Shown here in pieces: positions 21,691 to 34,902 of a DNA stretch of 64,000 nt. A program made the translations under genes and the position numbers. Each line of letters begins with the position of its first letter. The stretch's first letter is position 1. Source of the DNA: Pictodentalium vernedei (Eukaryota; Mollusca; Scaphopoda; Dentaliida; Dentaliidae); contig CM062297.1 of NCBI GenBank assembly GCA_031216915.1, positions 832,551,337-832,615,336 on the forward strand, written 5' to 3'. The notes beneath the pieces are model-generated. The model did no database searches and was not told the DNA's origin. It saw only the letters and a list, made by a program, of their open reading frames with translations.

Positions 21691-23124
21691 TAACTTGTGG
21701 TACTACTATGGCTCTTAGTACCTTTCATTACACTAATGCCGTTACAGTCCCAGTTCGAACGAGTAACTCCGCGTACGACTCTTCAACTCTTCTCGGCGTT
21801 GGCAGATACCTATGACATGATGATGTACTACTGGAGGATGGATACATATTGGCGGATACATTTTGAAGGATGCCTTTTAGGGAATACATTTTAGAGAATA
21901 TTTAACACCCCTAGCACCCAACCGTATTCTGTTTTTTAGACAACCCCGCGGCCTTCGTAGGTCCAAGACATCTATTCTTGACATACCCATAGTCACCATC
22001 ATCTGTCCTATGATTAACATCTACTATAATCACCCAGTACTAAATATTCTTCTACCACCCTTACAGCCTTGTACGATTACTAGTGACTTGTGACACTACC
22101 ACAGTTGCTAGCTATCTCAGATCACGACCTCTACCCTCGGCCAAGTCTTAGAATGTATATAAGACCATCCATACTCTACTTCCATACTAGAAACCACGCT
22201 TATTCCACACAAACGCATGAACAAGCATTCCTAACTATCCATGGGACAGTACAAACCATTAGGGGGTTTTGTAATAGCAGTAGACCATCAGGGGTAAATA
22301 TCGCACACTTTATACTTCCGTACAAGACAACAAAACATCCCCTACCACACCGCAAGACTAGCAGAACAACGGGATACATACAGTACGCCCTATGTTACCA
22401 TACTAGACAACACTGCCTGGTCTAGCATTACACACCACTTATATCAACCTTAGGACATTATAAAATCTTAGGTGGGTAGAAGTACTAATGCTAGTAGTGG
22501 GCAAATGGTATACAGACAGTTTGTCCTTTATTGATGTACAAGTCAATCAAGCATAACACTGCATGACTTGCCATTACGTACTATCCATACGAGCTGTAGG
22601 ACAGCACAACACCTTAGGTGGATTGGTGGTACTAAGGGCTAAAAGTAGGGGATCAGGGGTACCGACAATACACCCAATACTGCCGTTCTAATCTATCAAG
22701 CATTACCTTGCATTACGGCATGGCATTACATTACGCACTACCTATAACAACCCCACGATGGCAAAATGCATTTGATGGGTTAGTATAGTACCAACGTCTA
22801 ACAGTAGACCATCATGGGTACAGATCAAACACCCTATACTTCCGTACTAGACCATCCTTCATTACCAACCGTCTTTGGCCTAACATTACGTCCAACCTAT
22901 ATCAGTTGAAAATTTGTAATCTCGCAAATCATATTTGTATGAATACGAATTTGCAGAAATTCAGTACAGTAAAAAGTTTGCATAAAATTTCCCCTCCCTC
23001 GTTATATGTGTAGTGAAAACATGCAGTGCCTTTAATCACACTTCACTACTATCCGATCATAAATGCTTTGAAGAGAATGCATCAATTTATGCCGACGATG
23101 ATTAAAGTAAAATCCATATAAGTG
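21691..23124. other. Unassigned repeat-like DNA with an internal inverted pair
   Basis: Recurs in inverse at 28226-29630 in the right arm. Motifs such as GTACAGACCAAACACC-like strings, AGACCATCATGGG and TACTTCCGTACTAGACCATC recur loosely inside it. The segment at 22425-22497 (CACACCACTTATATCAACCT, TAGGTGGGTAGAAGTACTAA) recurs inverted at 23423-23517. Open stretches such as 22090-22425 have no motif and are not conserved in frame. Confidence 0.45.
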
Positions 23125-24850
23125 ATGATAGATAGATAGACAGATATTTATTCTGCAGTGCACTAGTACATTAACAGCAACATTGCATTGCAAACTACAA
23201 GAACATAACCTAGTACACAGAATAGAAATGGCATGGCCTAAAAGTCTGTCTTCCTGCAACTCCCGTAAAAAACATGTATCAACTCGGCTTGGCATCAGTG
23301 TAACGAAAATTCTTTTCAAAGACGGGAATATCTGATAGTGTGTCTATGAATCATGCTGCTAGATGGGATCAATAGGTCAAATGCTGGGAGGAGGATGATA
23401 TACAGAGGGTTTTGATGGCTGATACAATCACTACTAGCATTAGTACTTCTACCCACCAAAGATTTTAAGATTTTATAATGTCCTAAGGTTGATATAAGTG
23501 GTGTGTAATGCTAGACAGGCTGGGTTGTCGCACTTGAAGTTTGGGCGGGAATGAGTGCTTAAAGCTTTATGCGTTAATGATTTTTTGAACTTGGGTCTAC
23601 TATATTGCCTAGTTAGCGGGTCTATACTATTCCAAGTGCTTGGGAAGGAATGGGAGGGCAATTCTGCGGAAAACTGAGTTCTTGGTTTGTGTGTTTCTAT
23701 TGTACCGCTCTGCCTTGTATTCATCCCCGAAGGGTTTTTGTAGACCTGAAAGGTGTTATCGAATGACATAGGAAGTTTTTTTGTTCATCCAGTCATAAAG
23801 AGGTAGACGTCAAGGCTGTAGAGATCTTTAAATTTCAGAATGCCACAATCTCTGAAAAGAGGGTCTGTGTGCGAGTTATATGCTTACTTAGTTATGATTC
23901 GGACGGCTTTTTTTGCAGCTTGGGAATTCTGCTGATGTAGGTCGAATGACCCCAAACCTGAATATCATATACGATAAGACAGTGAATCAATGAAAAGTAC
24001 AAAGTTTTCATTGCCTTTGCGGAGAGTAATTTCTTTGCCCTCTTTAGGGCAAAAATTGCACTTGCCATTCTTGAGCATACTACAGAAACATGGTGTTTAA
24101 ATTTCCTATTTTCGTCTATATACACACCGAGGAACTTTAGAGCGGCTCGATCTAGTTCGTCCCCAACGGCCTCAATATTTGTATTTTTTCAGAGATAATT
24201 TAACGTTGTTTACCCTTTACAAATCATTTTGTGGGTGAAGAAGCATATATTTAGTTTTAGTGGGGTTGAAGGCTAATTTGTTGGCAGAACACCAGTGATT
24301 TATTTTGGCTAATTCGAAATTACACTATCTCTAAGAGTGTCAAGGTTATTGACTGATCTATATGCCGTTGCGTTATGTGCAAAGGAAAATAGTCTGAGCA
24401 AAGTGGAGTTCCTAATATCGTAAATGTGCAATAAGAATAGAATGGGACCAAGAATAGACCCTTGAGGTACACCGGTATTTATGGTTAAGGTTTCTGAAAT
24501 AATATTCGAAAACGAGATGAATTGGCCTCGGTCGGTTAAATAATTTTGAAACCACTGGTGGATTGTACCTCTAATACCATAGTATTCAAGTTTCTGGAGT
24601 AAGATTGAGTGGCCAATGCTGTCGAATGTTTTGGAGAAGACTACGAATATAGAAAGGGTGCAGTTCTTTGTTGGTTTACCATTTTCAGTTACCACCCTAT
24701 TCAGTAAGTGTTATGTCGGGTGGACAGTCGAATGGTTTGTGTAAGATGTTACTTTTATCTATAAACTCCACTAGTCTTTTGTACATTAATTTCTCAAGAA
24801 CTTTTGAGAACGTGGGTAGGATACTGATAGGGAAATAGTTGTTAAAATTT
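23125..24850 (-). pseudogene. LINE C reverse transcriptase, left-arm copy
   Basis: Minus-strand copy of the 3' half of LINE C. Blocks: NNYFPISILPTFSKVLEKLM (about 24850-24780), RT palm (24695-24309) with NTGVPQGSILGPILFLLHIY, thumb (24125-23892) with FKHHVSVVCSRMASAIFALK, and a C-terminal block (23769-23473). The two catalytic motifs are damaged: the expected FVDFSKAFD reads FVVFSKTFD and the expected F-A-D-D box reads FAHNATAY. The same damage is present in the right-arm copy. Its 3' tail of GATA-type repeats lies at 23127-23145. The copy stops abruptly at 24850, the inner edge of the left arm. Confidence 0.87.
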
Positions 24851-24917
24851 GATCTGTCAATTTTTATATCACACGTATTTGAATCCCATTTTATTGAAAC
24901 TACCTCTAAAAAGAAAT

Positions 24918-25930
24918 GCATAATCGGGATTATCTACAGGTCTAACACTGCACCAAAAGCTGACCTTGACCTTTTTTGTCCACAATGTCCGAACTATTGA
25001 ATAAAATCAACCTCGAAAACAAAGGAGCCTACCTTATGGGTGATTTCAACCTTGGCCTACTCAACTTCACTAAACATAATAAAACTGAACTTTTTATCGA
25101 CTATATGCTCAGCTCACGTTTCATGCCCCTTGTCACAAAACCAACGAGAGTTACCGATACTTCAGCAACTCTTATAGACCATATCTTTAGTAACGATTCC
25201 TCTGTGCATGTTTGTGGGATTGTTATTTCTGACATCAGAGATCACTTTGCAACGTTTTGCATCGGTAACTTGGAAGAACAACATGCACGCCCTACCAAAA
25301 TTCATAAACGTTCGTTGAAGAAAGAGAACATCGATCGCTTTAAAAGACTTGTATTAGGCAGTCTGCGATGCTTCCGAAACCACCCTGGCATACGACCTAT
25401 TTTTGGACACCTTCTATAAAGCATTCAATGAAGCCTTCCCATTAAAAGCGATATCAGTTCCCTCTAAATATATTAAACGCTCGCCCTAGATGATAGCTGG
25501 ACTATAACAGTCTTTCCTACATAAACAAAAACTGTACTCCAAAAATCTGAAATCTCCAACAGCTCAAAATACTACAACCTACAAGCAGTACTGTCAAATC
25601 ATCAACCGGATCAAACGGGCAAGCAAATCAGATTATTATCATAATATTTTACTGGAAAATAAAAATAACCTTAAAAGGTCGTGGGAAATCCTACGTAAAG
25701 CAATTAATAAATCAGACCGAAAAATTGAATCACCTGATACTTTTTTGATGATAATACCCCTGTAAAAGGATCCAAAAATCATTGCCGACAAATTCAATAC
25801 AGTCTTCGCAAACATTGGAAAATCAGTAGGTGAAGAAGTGCCCTATACGAACATCCCAATACGGGCAATGCAAAACAAAACATCTCAATTGCCTCTTACC
25901 AAATTACCAATGAAAACATTTTAAATTCTA
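24918..25930 (+). pseudogene. LINE C endonuclease domain and linker
   Basis: Starts within the endonuclease domain (IGIIYRSNTAPKADLDLF across one frame change), then an open frame at 24976-25419 with GAYLMGDFNLGLLNF, VTKPTRVTDTSATLIDHIF and ISDIRDHFATF. A stop-ridden linker runs to 25930. The wording is close to LINE B, so both belong to one clade. The 5' end is truncated at 24918, as is usual for LINEs. Confidence 0.85.
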
Positions 25931-26262
25931 AAATGTACTTGTGCATCACACATTCATGTATATATCCACGCATCGCTGTCTTTCTTTTCTACTTCTTTCT
26001 ATCTTTTAAACTGCCTCTCTTAACGGCTCCTCCTTCTTCAATTCTTCAATTTTTATCGTTCATCTTTCGACCTTACCTTCAGGGGGTAAAGGGAAGACAG
26101 CCAATTTGTCTATGTTACCTCCTAACAATATGCAAGCCGCTTAGCGCATTATTCAGCACATTGTAACAAGTCTAGATATTATTGTAAACTCTTGTGAAAT
26201 GCTTTATTTTTAGCTCTGTAACATGTATATTGTTAAATAAATAATTCAATTCAATCCATCTT
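25931..26262 (+). mobile_element. Inserted 3' end of another LINE or SINE-like element
   Basis: About 330 bases interrupting LINE C between linker and RT. It ends AACATGTATATTGTTAAATA followed by AATAATTCAATTCAAT, a simple-repeat tail like those of LINE 3' ends. No coding motif is visible, so it is probably a heavily 5'-truncated insertion. Confidence 0.5.
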
Positions 26263-28225
26263 TCACATTAGTTGAAGCAAATTAACGGAAATTCATTATT
26301 TCTCCAACGAACACCCCGGAAGTTATCCATAACATTTCTAAGTTGTCCTCAAAAGATCAGGGCAAACTGTCCATGAAACTCCTGAAATCAGTTGCTTATG
26401 ACGTTGCCAGTCCATTAACACGCATCATTAATACTTCATTTCCATCTGGTCACGTGCCATTCAAAATGAAAATAGCCAAAGTCACACCAATCTTCAAATC
26501 TGGTGATCCTCATATTTTAACAACTATTTCCCTATCAGTATCCTACCCACGTTCTCAAAAGTACTTGAGAAATTAATGTATAAAAGACTAGTGGAGTTTA
26601 TAGTAACATCTTACACAAACCATTCAACTGCCCACTTGATATAGCACTTACTAAATAGGATGGTAACTGAAAATGATAAAACCAACAAAGAACTGCACCC
26701 TTTCTTTATTCGTAGTCTTCTCCAAAGCATTCGACAGCATTGGCCACTCAATCTTACTCCAGAAACTTGAATACTATGGTATTAGAGGTACAATCCACCA
26801 GTGGTTTCCAATTTATTTAACCGACCGAGGCCAATTCATCTCGTTCTCGAATATTATTTCAGAAACCTTAACCATAAATACCGGTGTACCTCAAGAGTCT
26901 ATTCTTGGTTCCATTCTATTCTTATTGCACATTAACGATATTAGGAACTCCACTTTGCTCAGTCTATTTACCTTTGCACATAACGCAACGGCATATAGAT
27001 CAGGCAATAACCTTGACACTCTTAGAGATAGTGTAATTTCGAATTAGCCAAAATAAATCACTGGTGTTCTGCCAACAAATTAGCCTTCAACCCCACTAAA
27101 ACTAAATATATGCTTCTTCACCCACAAAATGATTTGTAAAGGGTAAACAACGTTAAATTATCTCTGAAAAATACAAATATTGAGGCTGTTGGGAACGAAC
27201 TAGATCGAGCCGCTCTAAAGTTCCTCGGTGTGTATATAGACGAAAATAGGAAATTTAAACACCATGTTTCTGTAGTATGCTCAAGAATGGCAAGTGCAAT
27301 TTTTGCCCTAAAGAGGGCAAAGAAATTACTCCCCGCAAAGGCAATGAAAACTTTGTACTTTTCATTGATTCACTGTCATATCGTATATGATATTCAGGTT
27401 TGGGGTCATTCGACCTACATCAACAAAATTCTCAAGCTGCAAAAAAGAGCCGTCCGAATCATACATAACTAAGTAAGCATATAACTCGCACACAGATCCT
27501 CTTTTCAGAGATTCTGGCATTCTGAAATTTAAAGATCTCTACAGCCTTGACGTCTACCTCTTTATGACTGGATGAGCAAAAAAACTTCCTATGTCATTCG
27601 ATAACACCTTTCAGGTCTACAAAAACCCTTCGGGGATGAATACAGGGCAGAGCGGTAAAATAGAAGCACACAAACCAAGAACTCAATTTTCCGCAGAATT
27701 GCCCTTCCATTCCTTCCCAAGCATTTGGAATAGAAAGACCAGCTAACTCGGAAATATAGTAGACCCATGATCAAAAAATCATTAACGCATAAAGCTTTTA
27801 GCACCCATTCCCGCCCAAACTTCAAGTGCGACAACCCAGCCTGTCCAGCATTACACACCACTTATATCAATCTTAGGACATTATAAAATCTTAGGTGGGT
27901 AGAAGTACTGATGCTAGTAGTGATTGTATCAGCTATCAAAACCCTCTGGTATATCATCCGCCTCCCAGCATTTGACCAATTGATCCCATCTAGCAGCATG
28001 TTTCATAGACAAACTATCAGATATTCCTGTCTTTGAAAAAAATTTTCGTTACACTGAAGCCAAGCCGAGTTGATACATGTTTTTGACGGGAGTTGCAGGA
28101 AGACAGACTTTTAGGCTATGCCATTTCAATGCTGCATACTAGGTTATGTTCTTGTAGTTTGCAATGTGATGTTGCTGTTAATGTACAAGGTACACTGCAG
28201 AATAAATATCTGTCTATCTATCATC
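26263..28225 (+). pseudogene. LINE C reverse transcriptase and 3' end, right copy
   Basis: Plus-strand continuation of LINE C. Blocks: KVTPIFKSGDPH (26343-26576), RT palm 26673-27047 with FVVFSKAFDSIGH and NTGVPQESILGS (G to E and P to S changes in the conserved loop) and the dead box FAHNATAYRS. Then the thumb at 27230-27472 with FKHHVSVVCSRMASAIFALK and QVWGHSTYI, and a C-terminal remnant to about 27890. The 3' UTR ends with ATCTGTCTATCTATC near 28215. The catalytic Asp pair is lost in both copies. Confidence 0.87.
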
Positions 28226-29630
28226 AATTATATGGATTTTCCTTTAATCATCGTCGGCATAAATCGATGCATTCTCTTCAATGCATTTATGATCGGATAG
28301 TAGTGAAGTGTGATTAAAGGCACTACATGTTTTCACTACACAGATAACGAGGGAGAGGAGATTTTATGCAAACTCTTTACTGTACTGAATTTCTGCAAAT
28401 TCGTATTCATACAAATATGATTTGCGAGATTACCAATTTTCAACTGATATAGGTGGGACGTAATGTTAGGCCAAGGTTGGTAGGTAACGAAGGATGGTCT
28501 AGTACGGAAGTATAGGGTGTTTGGTCTGTACCCATGATAGTTTGCTGTCAGACGTTGGTACTATACTAACATATCAAATGCATTTCGCAAACGTGGGGTT
28601 GTTGTAGGTAGTGCGTAATGTAATGCCATGCGGTATTGCAAAGTAATGTTTGATAGTTTAGAACGGCAGTATTGGGTATATGGTCGGTCCCCCTGTCCCC
28701 CTACTGGTAGCCCTTAGTACCACCAATCCACCTAAGGTGTTGTGCTGTTCTACAGCTCGTATGGATTGTACGTAATGGGAAGTCATGCAGTGTTAAACTG
28801 GCTGCCTTGTACATCAATAAAGGATAAACTGTCTGTATACCATTTGCCCACTACTAGCATTAGTACTTCTACCCACCTAAGATTTTATAATGTCCTAAGG
28901 TTGATATAAGTGGTGTGTAATCCTGGACCAGGCAGTGTTGTCTAGTATGGTAACATAGGGCGTACTGTATGTATCCGGTTGTTCTGCTAGTCTTGCGGTG
29001 TGGTAAGGGATGTTTTGTTGTCTTGTACGGTAGTATACAGTGTGCGATATTTACCCCTGATGGTCTACTGCTATTACAAAACCACCCAATGGTTTGTACT
29101 GTCCCATGGAGAGTTAAGAATGCTTGTTCATGCGTTTGTGTGGAATAAGCTTGGTTTCTATTATAGAAGTAGAGGATGGATGGTCTTATATACATTCTAA
29201 GGCTAGCAACTGTGGTAGTGTCACAAGTCACTAGTAATCGTACAAGGCTGTAAGGGTGGTAGAAGAATATTTAGTACTGGGTGACTATAGTAGAAGTTAA
29301 TCATAGGACAGATGATGGTGACTATGGGTATGTCAACAGTAGATGTCTTGGACCTATGAAGACAGCGGGGTTGTCTAAAAAGCAGAGTACGGTCGGGTGC
29401 TAGGAGCGATAAATATTCTCTAAAATGTATTCCCTAAAAGGCATCCTTCAAAATGTATCCGCCAATATGTATCCATCCTCCAATAGTACATCACCATGTC
29501 ATAGGTATCCGCCAACACCGAGAAGAGTTGAAGAGTCGTTAGCGGGGTTACTCGTTCGAACTGGGACCCGTAGGGGCAGTAATGTAATGAAAGGTACAAA
29601 GAGCCATAGTAGTACCACAAGTTAGTAATG
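28226..29630. other. Unassigned block, right-arm copy
   Basis: Mirror of 21691-23124. CATTAGTACTTCTACCCACC near 28857 is inverted relative to GGTGGGTAGAAGTACTGATG near 27893. No coding motif seen. Confidence 0.45.
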
Positions 29631-30031
29631 GTGATTTAGTACTTTCCAAAGTGTAATTTAATGGTATTTCCGAGTTTGATTATAAACAATATATTCACAA
29701 GTGAATTATGCAATCAACAATTGTGTCATGTATCCGTGCGCGCAAACGAAGACGCTTTGCCGTGGATGTAATGGGGACTTCATTGTTTTTTTTAACCCTT
29801 TACCTAGCATGAAAAGCAGACGACACTTGCAAAAACAATTCTTGAATAGTTATTATTTTCATTTTGTTTCTCAAAAACATAGGTTATGACCTCTCATTTG
29901 AAAGATCTCGATGAGCTCGTTGCAACGAGGGGTCATAACCTATGTTTTAGAGACAAAAAATGAAAAAATAATGAAAATTAATTGGCGATTTTTGAGAACA
30001 GCGCTGTCCGTTACGTTAGGTAAAGAGTTAA
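29631..30031. mobile_element. TTAA MITE, complete, with linked repeat segment
   Basis: The MITE spans 29792-30031 with TTAACCCTTTACC and GGTAAAGAGTTAA ends and the full hairpin (CATAGGTTATGACC ... GGTCATAACCTATG). The flanking 29631-29790 segment matches 21526-21690 and 58236-58400. This copy keeps both termini, whereas the left-arm partner has lost one. Confidence 0.85.
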
Positions 30032-30068
30032 AGAATATAATTATCGTTAATAATGAAAAGTAATAAAC

Positions 30069-30228
30069 AGAGTAATCGCTTGACTGGACTCGTTACGTGA
30101 AATAATTCATTCGAGGCGAGGGACTATATTGTAAAACACTCGCGCGCATTCGCGCACTCGTGTTTGTACATCGTCCCTCACCTCGCATGAATTATTTCAC
30201 GTAACAAGTCCAGTCAAACGATTACTCT
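30069..30228. repeat. Long foldback, type 5, right arm
   Basis: Mirror of 21132-21283: AGAGTAATCGCTTGACTGG and TTACGTGAAATAATTCA with their complements, around a CGCGCGCATTCGCGC centre. Confidence 0.85.
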
Positions 30229-31589
30229 CTATATATACTCTCTATATACACTAGCATAGGACAGAATAGTAGTAGCCAAGTCTAGGCTGCAAAGCTGGTA
30301 GCACACCATGGTAATGATGAACACAACAGAGGCTGATCATATGATATAAAGGTGAAGTCGTGGTAGGTGCCAATGGTAAGACTGATAGGAGACTGTATCG
30401 GCGCTTGAAATACAACTTATGGAATCCCATTTATGGAATCCCTTTTACGGAATCGCACAAAAAGAATTCCTTTTTTGGAGCCGTCTGTGGTTATAGAATC
30501 CACTTTTCCGAGATGAGTCCAAGTGTCATTTGCTCAGTAATTGGAACAGGCATCGCTCGAATGACTCGAATCTTATAGATCAAATGAGCCATCGACCAAA
30601 TAATCGATTGACTGACTCCGCATATTACTCTTCAGAATACAAGCTCCATGTGGCTGTATTTGAGTCGTAAGTCCCACATCCACTGATTCTGTGCTTGTGA
30701 TATTAGAGTGTAAAACTATACTGGTAAAGATAATGCTTCGCCATAGACGCCCCTCAAGTCCTGGGTGAGAAAGGAGAAGGGCGCCTTGTTATCCCGTGAG
30801 GTGCGTTGCGAAGGCTCTGGGGGAAGGAATCCTGGAAGTTGAGGACAAAGAGTGTTCCCGTTTGGGACAGTCTCCATTTTGAAGATACCTGTCCAATACA
30901 CTGCTTTGGCCCTAACTTCGGAAGTAGACTGTCGGTCGGATGGGCCCAGCCTGGTCAATCTGAAGCCCCCAAAAAAGTATCAGGTCGTGCATTTGGGGAG
31001 TCATTCCATCAGTTATTTTATCTTTTTCCTAAATTTTGCTGTCTCCATGAAGTACGGATTTTTACGAAAACTTTTAACATATTCTTTTTGTTGCACTGTC
31101 TGTGTGGGTTGTAGATGGCAGTTTCCGTTTGGTATAGCAAAATAATTGGTTAAATAATCATCTTCTGAAGACTTGACACCACACTAGACGGGCAATCGGT
31201 CAGCGGTTTGCTTACGCATCGCCCTGGTAAAGTGTGCTGCTTATATACTCCTGGTGCCATTGGCTGGTTATCCACGGCATTAACCCGCACGTTGAGTTTA
31301 GAGTAAGGCCACGGTAAGTACAATTGCAGGGGACAAGCTATATGTTTTAAATGTGGTCAACAACATCAAGGACCATGGATAAATATAATAGCGGAAAAAA
31401 GAAACCCAAGTTTGTTTTTTGTGGTACATATGTCAAATGTTATGGACGATTATTTCATTGTTTGGAATTTGATGTTATTTCGTCATTACACTGATTAAAC
31501 ATTGACGAGTTTTGTTTTAACACAGGCGGCGTTTGCATGGATAACGTACAAACTTGGGTACCCAACGCCATTTCCTGATCAAAATCAAT

Positions 31590-32570
31590 AGCGGGGCTGC
31601 CCGCTTCCAACTCTCCTTACCATTGACCCCAGCAAGTTGTTCATGGTCCTTTGTGGGACGTTATTCTACTCCTCAAGAAGGACCAGCGTGAGCTGAGCGA
31701 CGTTGTTTTGGACGCTGACGCGCTTACTGACCCCCCTGTCCAGCTCGTCCTACAATCGATCGGGGACAAAGCTGGACTCTAGGGTGGCCAATCGAGAACT
31801 GGGACATTGTTTTGGTTCTGGAAGTCACGACAAATCCTAGCAACGTGCGGCTTCGCATTAGTCTGCTTCAATGTAAGGTTACGCGCATGGATAAGTGGAA
31901 GGACGTGAGGCATGAGGACCTGGTCCTGATATATTACGGCTGTAAGAGTGCTCTGGGTGACCACGAGAGGTGTTTTCACGCCCTGAGAAATCCCCCCGAA
32001 CCATAACAGACTCTCACCGAATCTGTCGTTTACCTTAACGCACGAGTCAAAATTCCGCTCACCTCGACGTCGATTTCAACGTTGTCGTCCATGTGATCAG
32101 TAAAGCGTGAACCGAGACTCGTCAGTGAATAAAATACGTCTCTAGTGGGGCAAGTGAAACGGATTTGGTGCATGTGTCCGCAGCCATTTCAATCGACGCT
32201 GACGACGCCAAGGTGTAAGTTGAGGACCAACGTAGGGACGTCGTGGCCTTTAATTCAACTCCCTCAACCGATTCCTAACTGTTCGTGGACACACTCGGGG
32301 ACCATGATTGCTAACAACCTGACTCGCTGTCTCCGTCGCCGTCTGAAATCGGTTACTGGAGTATGAGAGACGTATGCCTCTCTATCTTGACGAAGCGACA
32401 TAACGCGCGGACGTCCGCTCCCGGGACGGTCAGTGAGATCTGAGACGCCAAACTAAATGAGCTATCGTTGACTCATGGACCCCAAATTGCTGGGCGACGG
32501 TACGTTGAGATTGGTCCTGCATAATTAGAGCAATGGCCCTACCCCTACCAAATTCGGACATTCGCGGCAT
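31590..32570 (-). pseudogene. Tc1-like transposase, broken (right arm)
   Basis: Mirror of 18784-19765. MPRMSEFGRGRAIALIMQD starts at 32570, the helix-turn-helix reads QFGVHESTIAHLVW, and KTPLVVTQSTLTA with QTNAKPHVARICRDF and NNVPVLDWPP lies at 31979-31779. Frameshifts separate the blocks. The TNA(K)PH variant of the usual DNARPH motif is shared in part with the left copy, so the first inactivating change pre-dates the duplication. Confidence 0.85.
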
Positions 32571-34902
32571 TTTGCTTTTCGATCGAGTTGAAATGAAATG
32601 TTGTGCAATCGATGTGTACTGTTCAAAACTTCGATTTGGTATGGTTTTTAAGCCCATGTGGGAGTGCCCCGGATGCACGCTTGTTGATAAATCAGTTGAA
32701 AGCATGCAGCGTCGCTCGTATTGATGGTTCACTCAATTTTAGCCAAAAACTCTTTAGTCAGTACACTGAGGTAACTATGTGTCAAATTTTACTATATTTG
32801 GTTTATGGAAAAACAAATTATATTACCAAAACCGAACTTGCGTTTTTTTCCGTCAGCATACTTTAAAATATTGTAAATGCCGGGGCAGTCAAGTAGCGTC
32901 ATCAAAAGATTGTCCTCTGTGGAAGAAAGAAAAGCTAATTCAAAAAAGAAAAAGAGAGAAAAAATATTAGTTTCGATGAGGCCAGGGACATTGTGACATT
33001 CATGCCTGGCATGAATTTATCACTTCCGTCTTATACAACGACCTTGAAACAGAAAATACCGACAACACCAACCGAATGTCAGACGGAATTTATTTGGTCC
33101 AACGACATTCCACGGTAGACCTATTTACAATCAGTTCCGTTGAACCCAAATCTACATAAACCCAGTCTACTGCACAAGAAATAAAGAAAATAGAAGTCAA
33201 AAAGAAAGGTACGCCTAAATCTAAACCTGAAGATAAGAAAGAAGAACCCAAATCTCCAACAAAAAAAAAATGAACAAAATAAACCAAAAGACAGGCCAAA
33301 AACAGAACCAGAACAAACATCGAAACTTGACCAACATCTGAGTCAGAGTCAGAAAAAAAGAAAAACTGAAATTACAATCGAACAGAACTCCCTAAAATGT
33401 TAAAGAGCATAATGTATTTGAATGCATGGATTTTCGGGATGATGTCGATGACGCATCCACCAATGTACTTCGTCTGAATTCATATCAGTGTAGGTACCCG
33501 GGTAAAAACTCACCAAAGAAGAATGCGGCAATTTCACCCACACCTGGACCCTCTAAATCTGCAACCAAATATGGATAATACAGCCAGACACAATATAATA
33601 CAACAGAATTGTCGAGGTAGTAGGACGAATTATAAAATCATTATAAATATAAACCTGCTGCTTTTTGCTTCCATGAAACACTTTTAAAGAAACACGCCAC
33701 TCAAGATCATTCAGATTTTAGGCATTAAAGTTCGTGTGATGAATGGGCTGACGAAAACGATCTACATGTTCCTGGAACGTCTGTCTTAGTCAGAAACGAC
33801 ATCATTTACAGTCCTGTTTCTTTACAAACAAATTTACAGGCAGGCTGTAGTTGTACACCTAGCTTTAGACAAGACAGTTACATTATGTTCTATTTAAATT
33901 TCACCAAATAAGACCCTTCGGCTGAATGAACTTGAGCAATTGGTTCACCAGCTTCCAACTCCATACATTTTGTTGGAAGATTTTAATGTACACAACCCTC
34001 TTTGGGGTGACTACTGCGGCACAGAAGACCTCAACGGGAAAACGGTAGGAGAGCTTATTTCAAAATATGATTTGTAATTGTTCAGTGATGGTTCAGACAC
34101 TTTTTTGCACCCCGCGTCTAATTCATACACTTCAGTTAATCTTACAATTGCATGACCTCCAGTCTTCCTTGATATCTCTTGGAAGGTTGAAAGTGACTTG
34201 TGCGGGAGTGACCACTTTCCGGATGTGTTGGAAAGTGTGGTTCCGTCGAGAGAGAGGTGCCCTAATGGAACATTAAAAAAAGCCAACTGGAGCACTTTAC
34301 TGTCGCATTGTTCGGGGCGACTCTCAAGGGACACATATGTAGGCAGTGTTGATCTACTAGAACAGCTTACTAAAGAGTTGCTTGACATTGTAAGCACTGC
34401 CATTCCAAGTGCTAACCATAAACGTTTCACCAAACCATGGTTCGATAAGGATTACATACAGGCTATAAAGGAATGCAAGAAAACTGAACGAGGATTTAAT
34501 AAGTCACCAACATCGGTTAATTTGGACAAACTACGTATCAATCGGGCAGAGACCAGACGACTTATAAAACATTAAAAGAAAACTTCGTGGGTAACGTATG
34601 TTCCAATAAGACTAAAATCCTCCTCCTCTGATTGGACGAGAGCTCGCTTAGTATATTCCATGTTTACGGCTCAAGTGGCAAATGTTACAACGGGAAATAT
34701 GTCAAATGACGTCGCCCGGTTCGTAATTGCTTCATGAACGGAGTGACTAGCAAGCCTCATCATTTTTCTGGATTTTTCACACGTGCAGCAAACGGTGTTC
34801 CGGGTAAAGTGTTGTTTAAATTACAAACCGATTTACGATTTGAACTAAGATGGAATGAGTTTATTTGGTTTATTGATTATTTAGCCAGTGCAGTCGTGGG
34901 TA

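Larger units (their letters stand above)
10755..24850. repeat. Giant inverted repeat, left arm (about 14.1 kb)
   Basis: Sequence from here to 24850 recurs in reverse complement at 26505-40940. Anchor pairs, left with right: 11183 with 40705, 13168 with 38180, 15717 with 35633, 16163 with 35187, 19375 with 31979, 22090 with 29231, 24125 with 27230. Coordinate sums stay near 51350 over most of the arm and shift by about 560 beyond 12050, where the right arm has an extra block. Decoded peptides from paired sites differ at roughly 5-8 percent of residues. The outer limit is placed where AAATGATATAGGCTTTTG pairs with its complement near 40937. The inner limit lies in LINE C. Confidence 0.9.
24851..26504. 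other. Spacer of the giant palindrome
   Basis: About 1.65 kb not duplicated between the arms. It starts with about 67 bases of unrecognised DNA (24851-24917), then the endonuclease part of LINE C, then an inserted LINE 3' end, then the first part of LINE C RT. The left arm is therefore an inverted copy that begins inside LINE C RT. Confidence 0.8.

Noticed and set aside
24976..25419. A host AP-endonuclease or phosphatase-like gene
   Set aside because: The motifs are those of a LINE endonuclease and the RT of the same element follows on the same strand.
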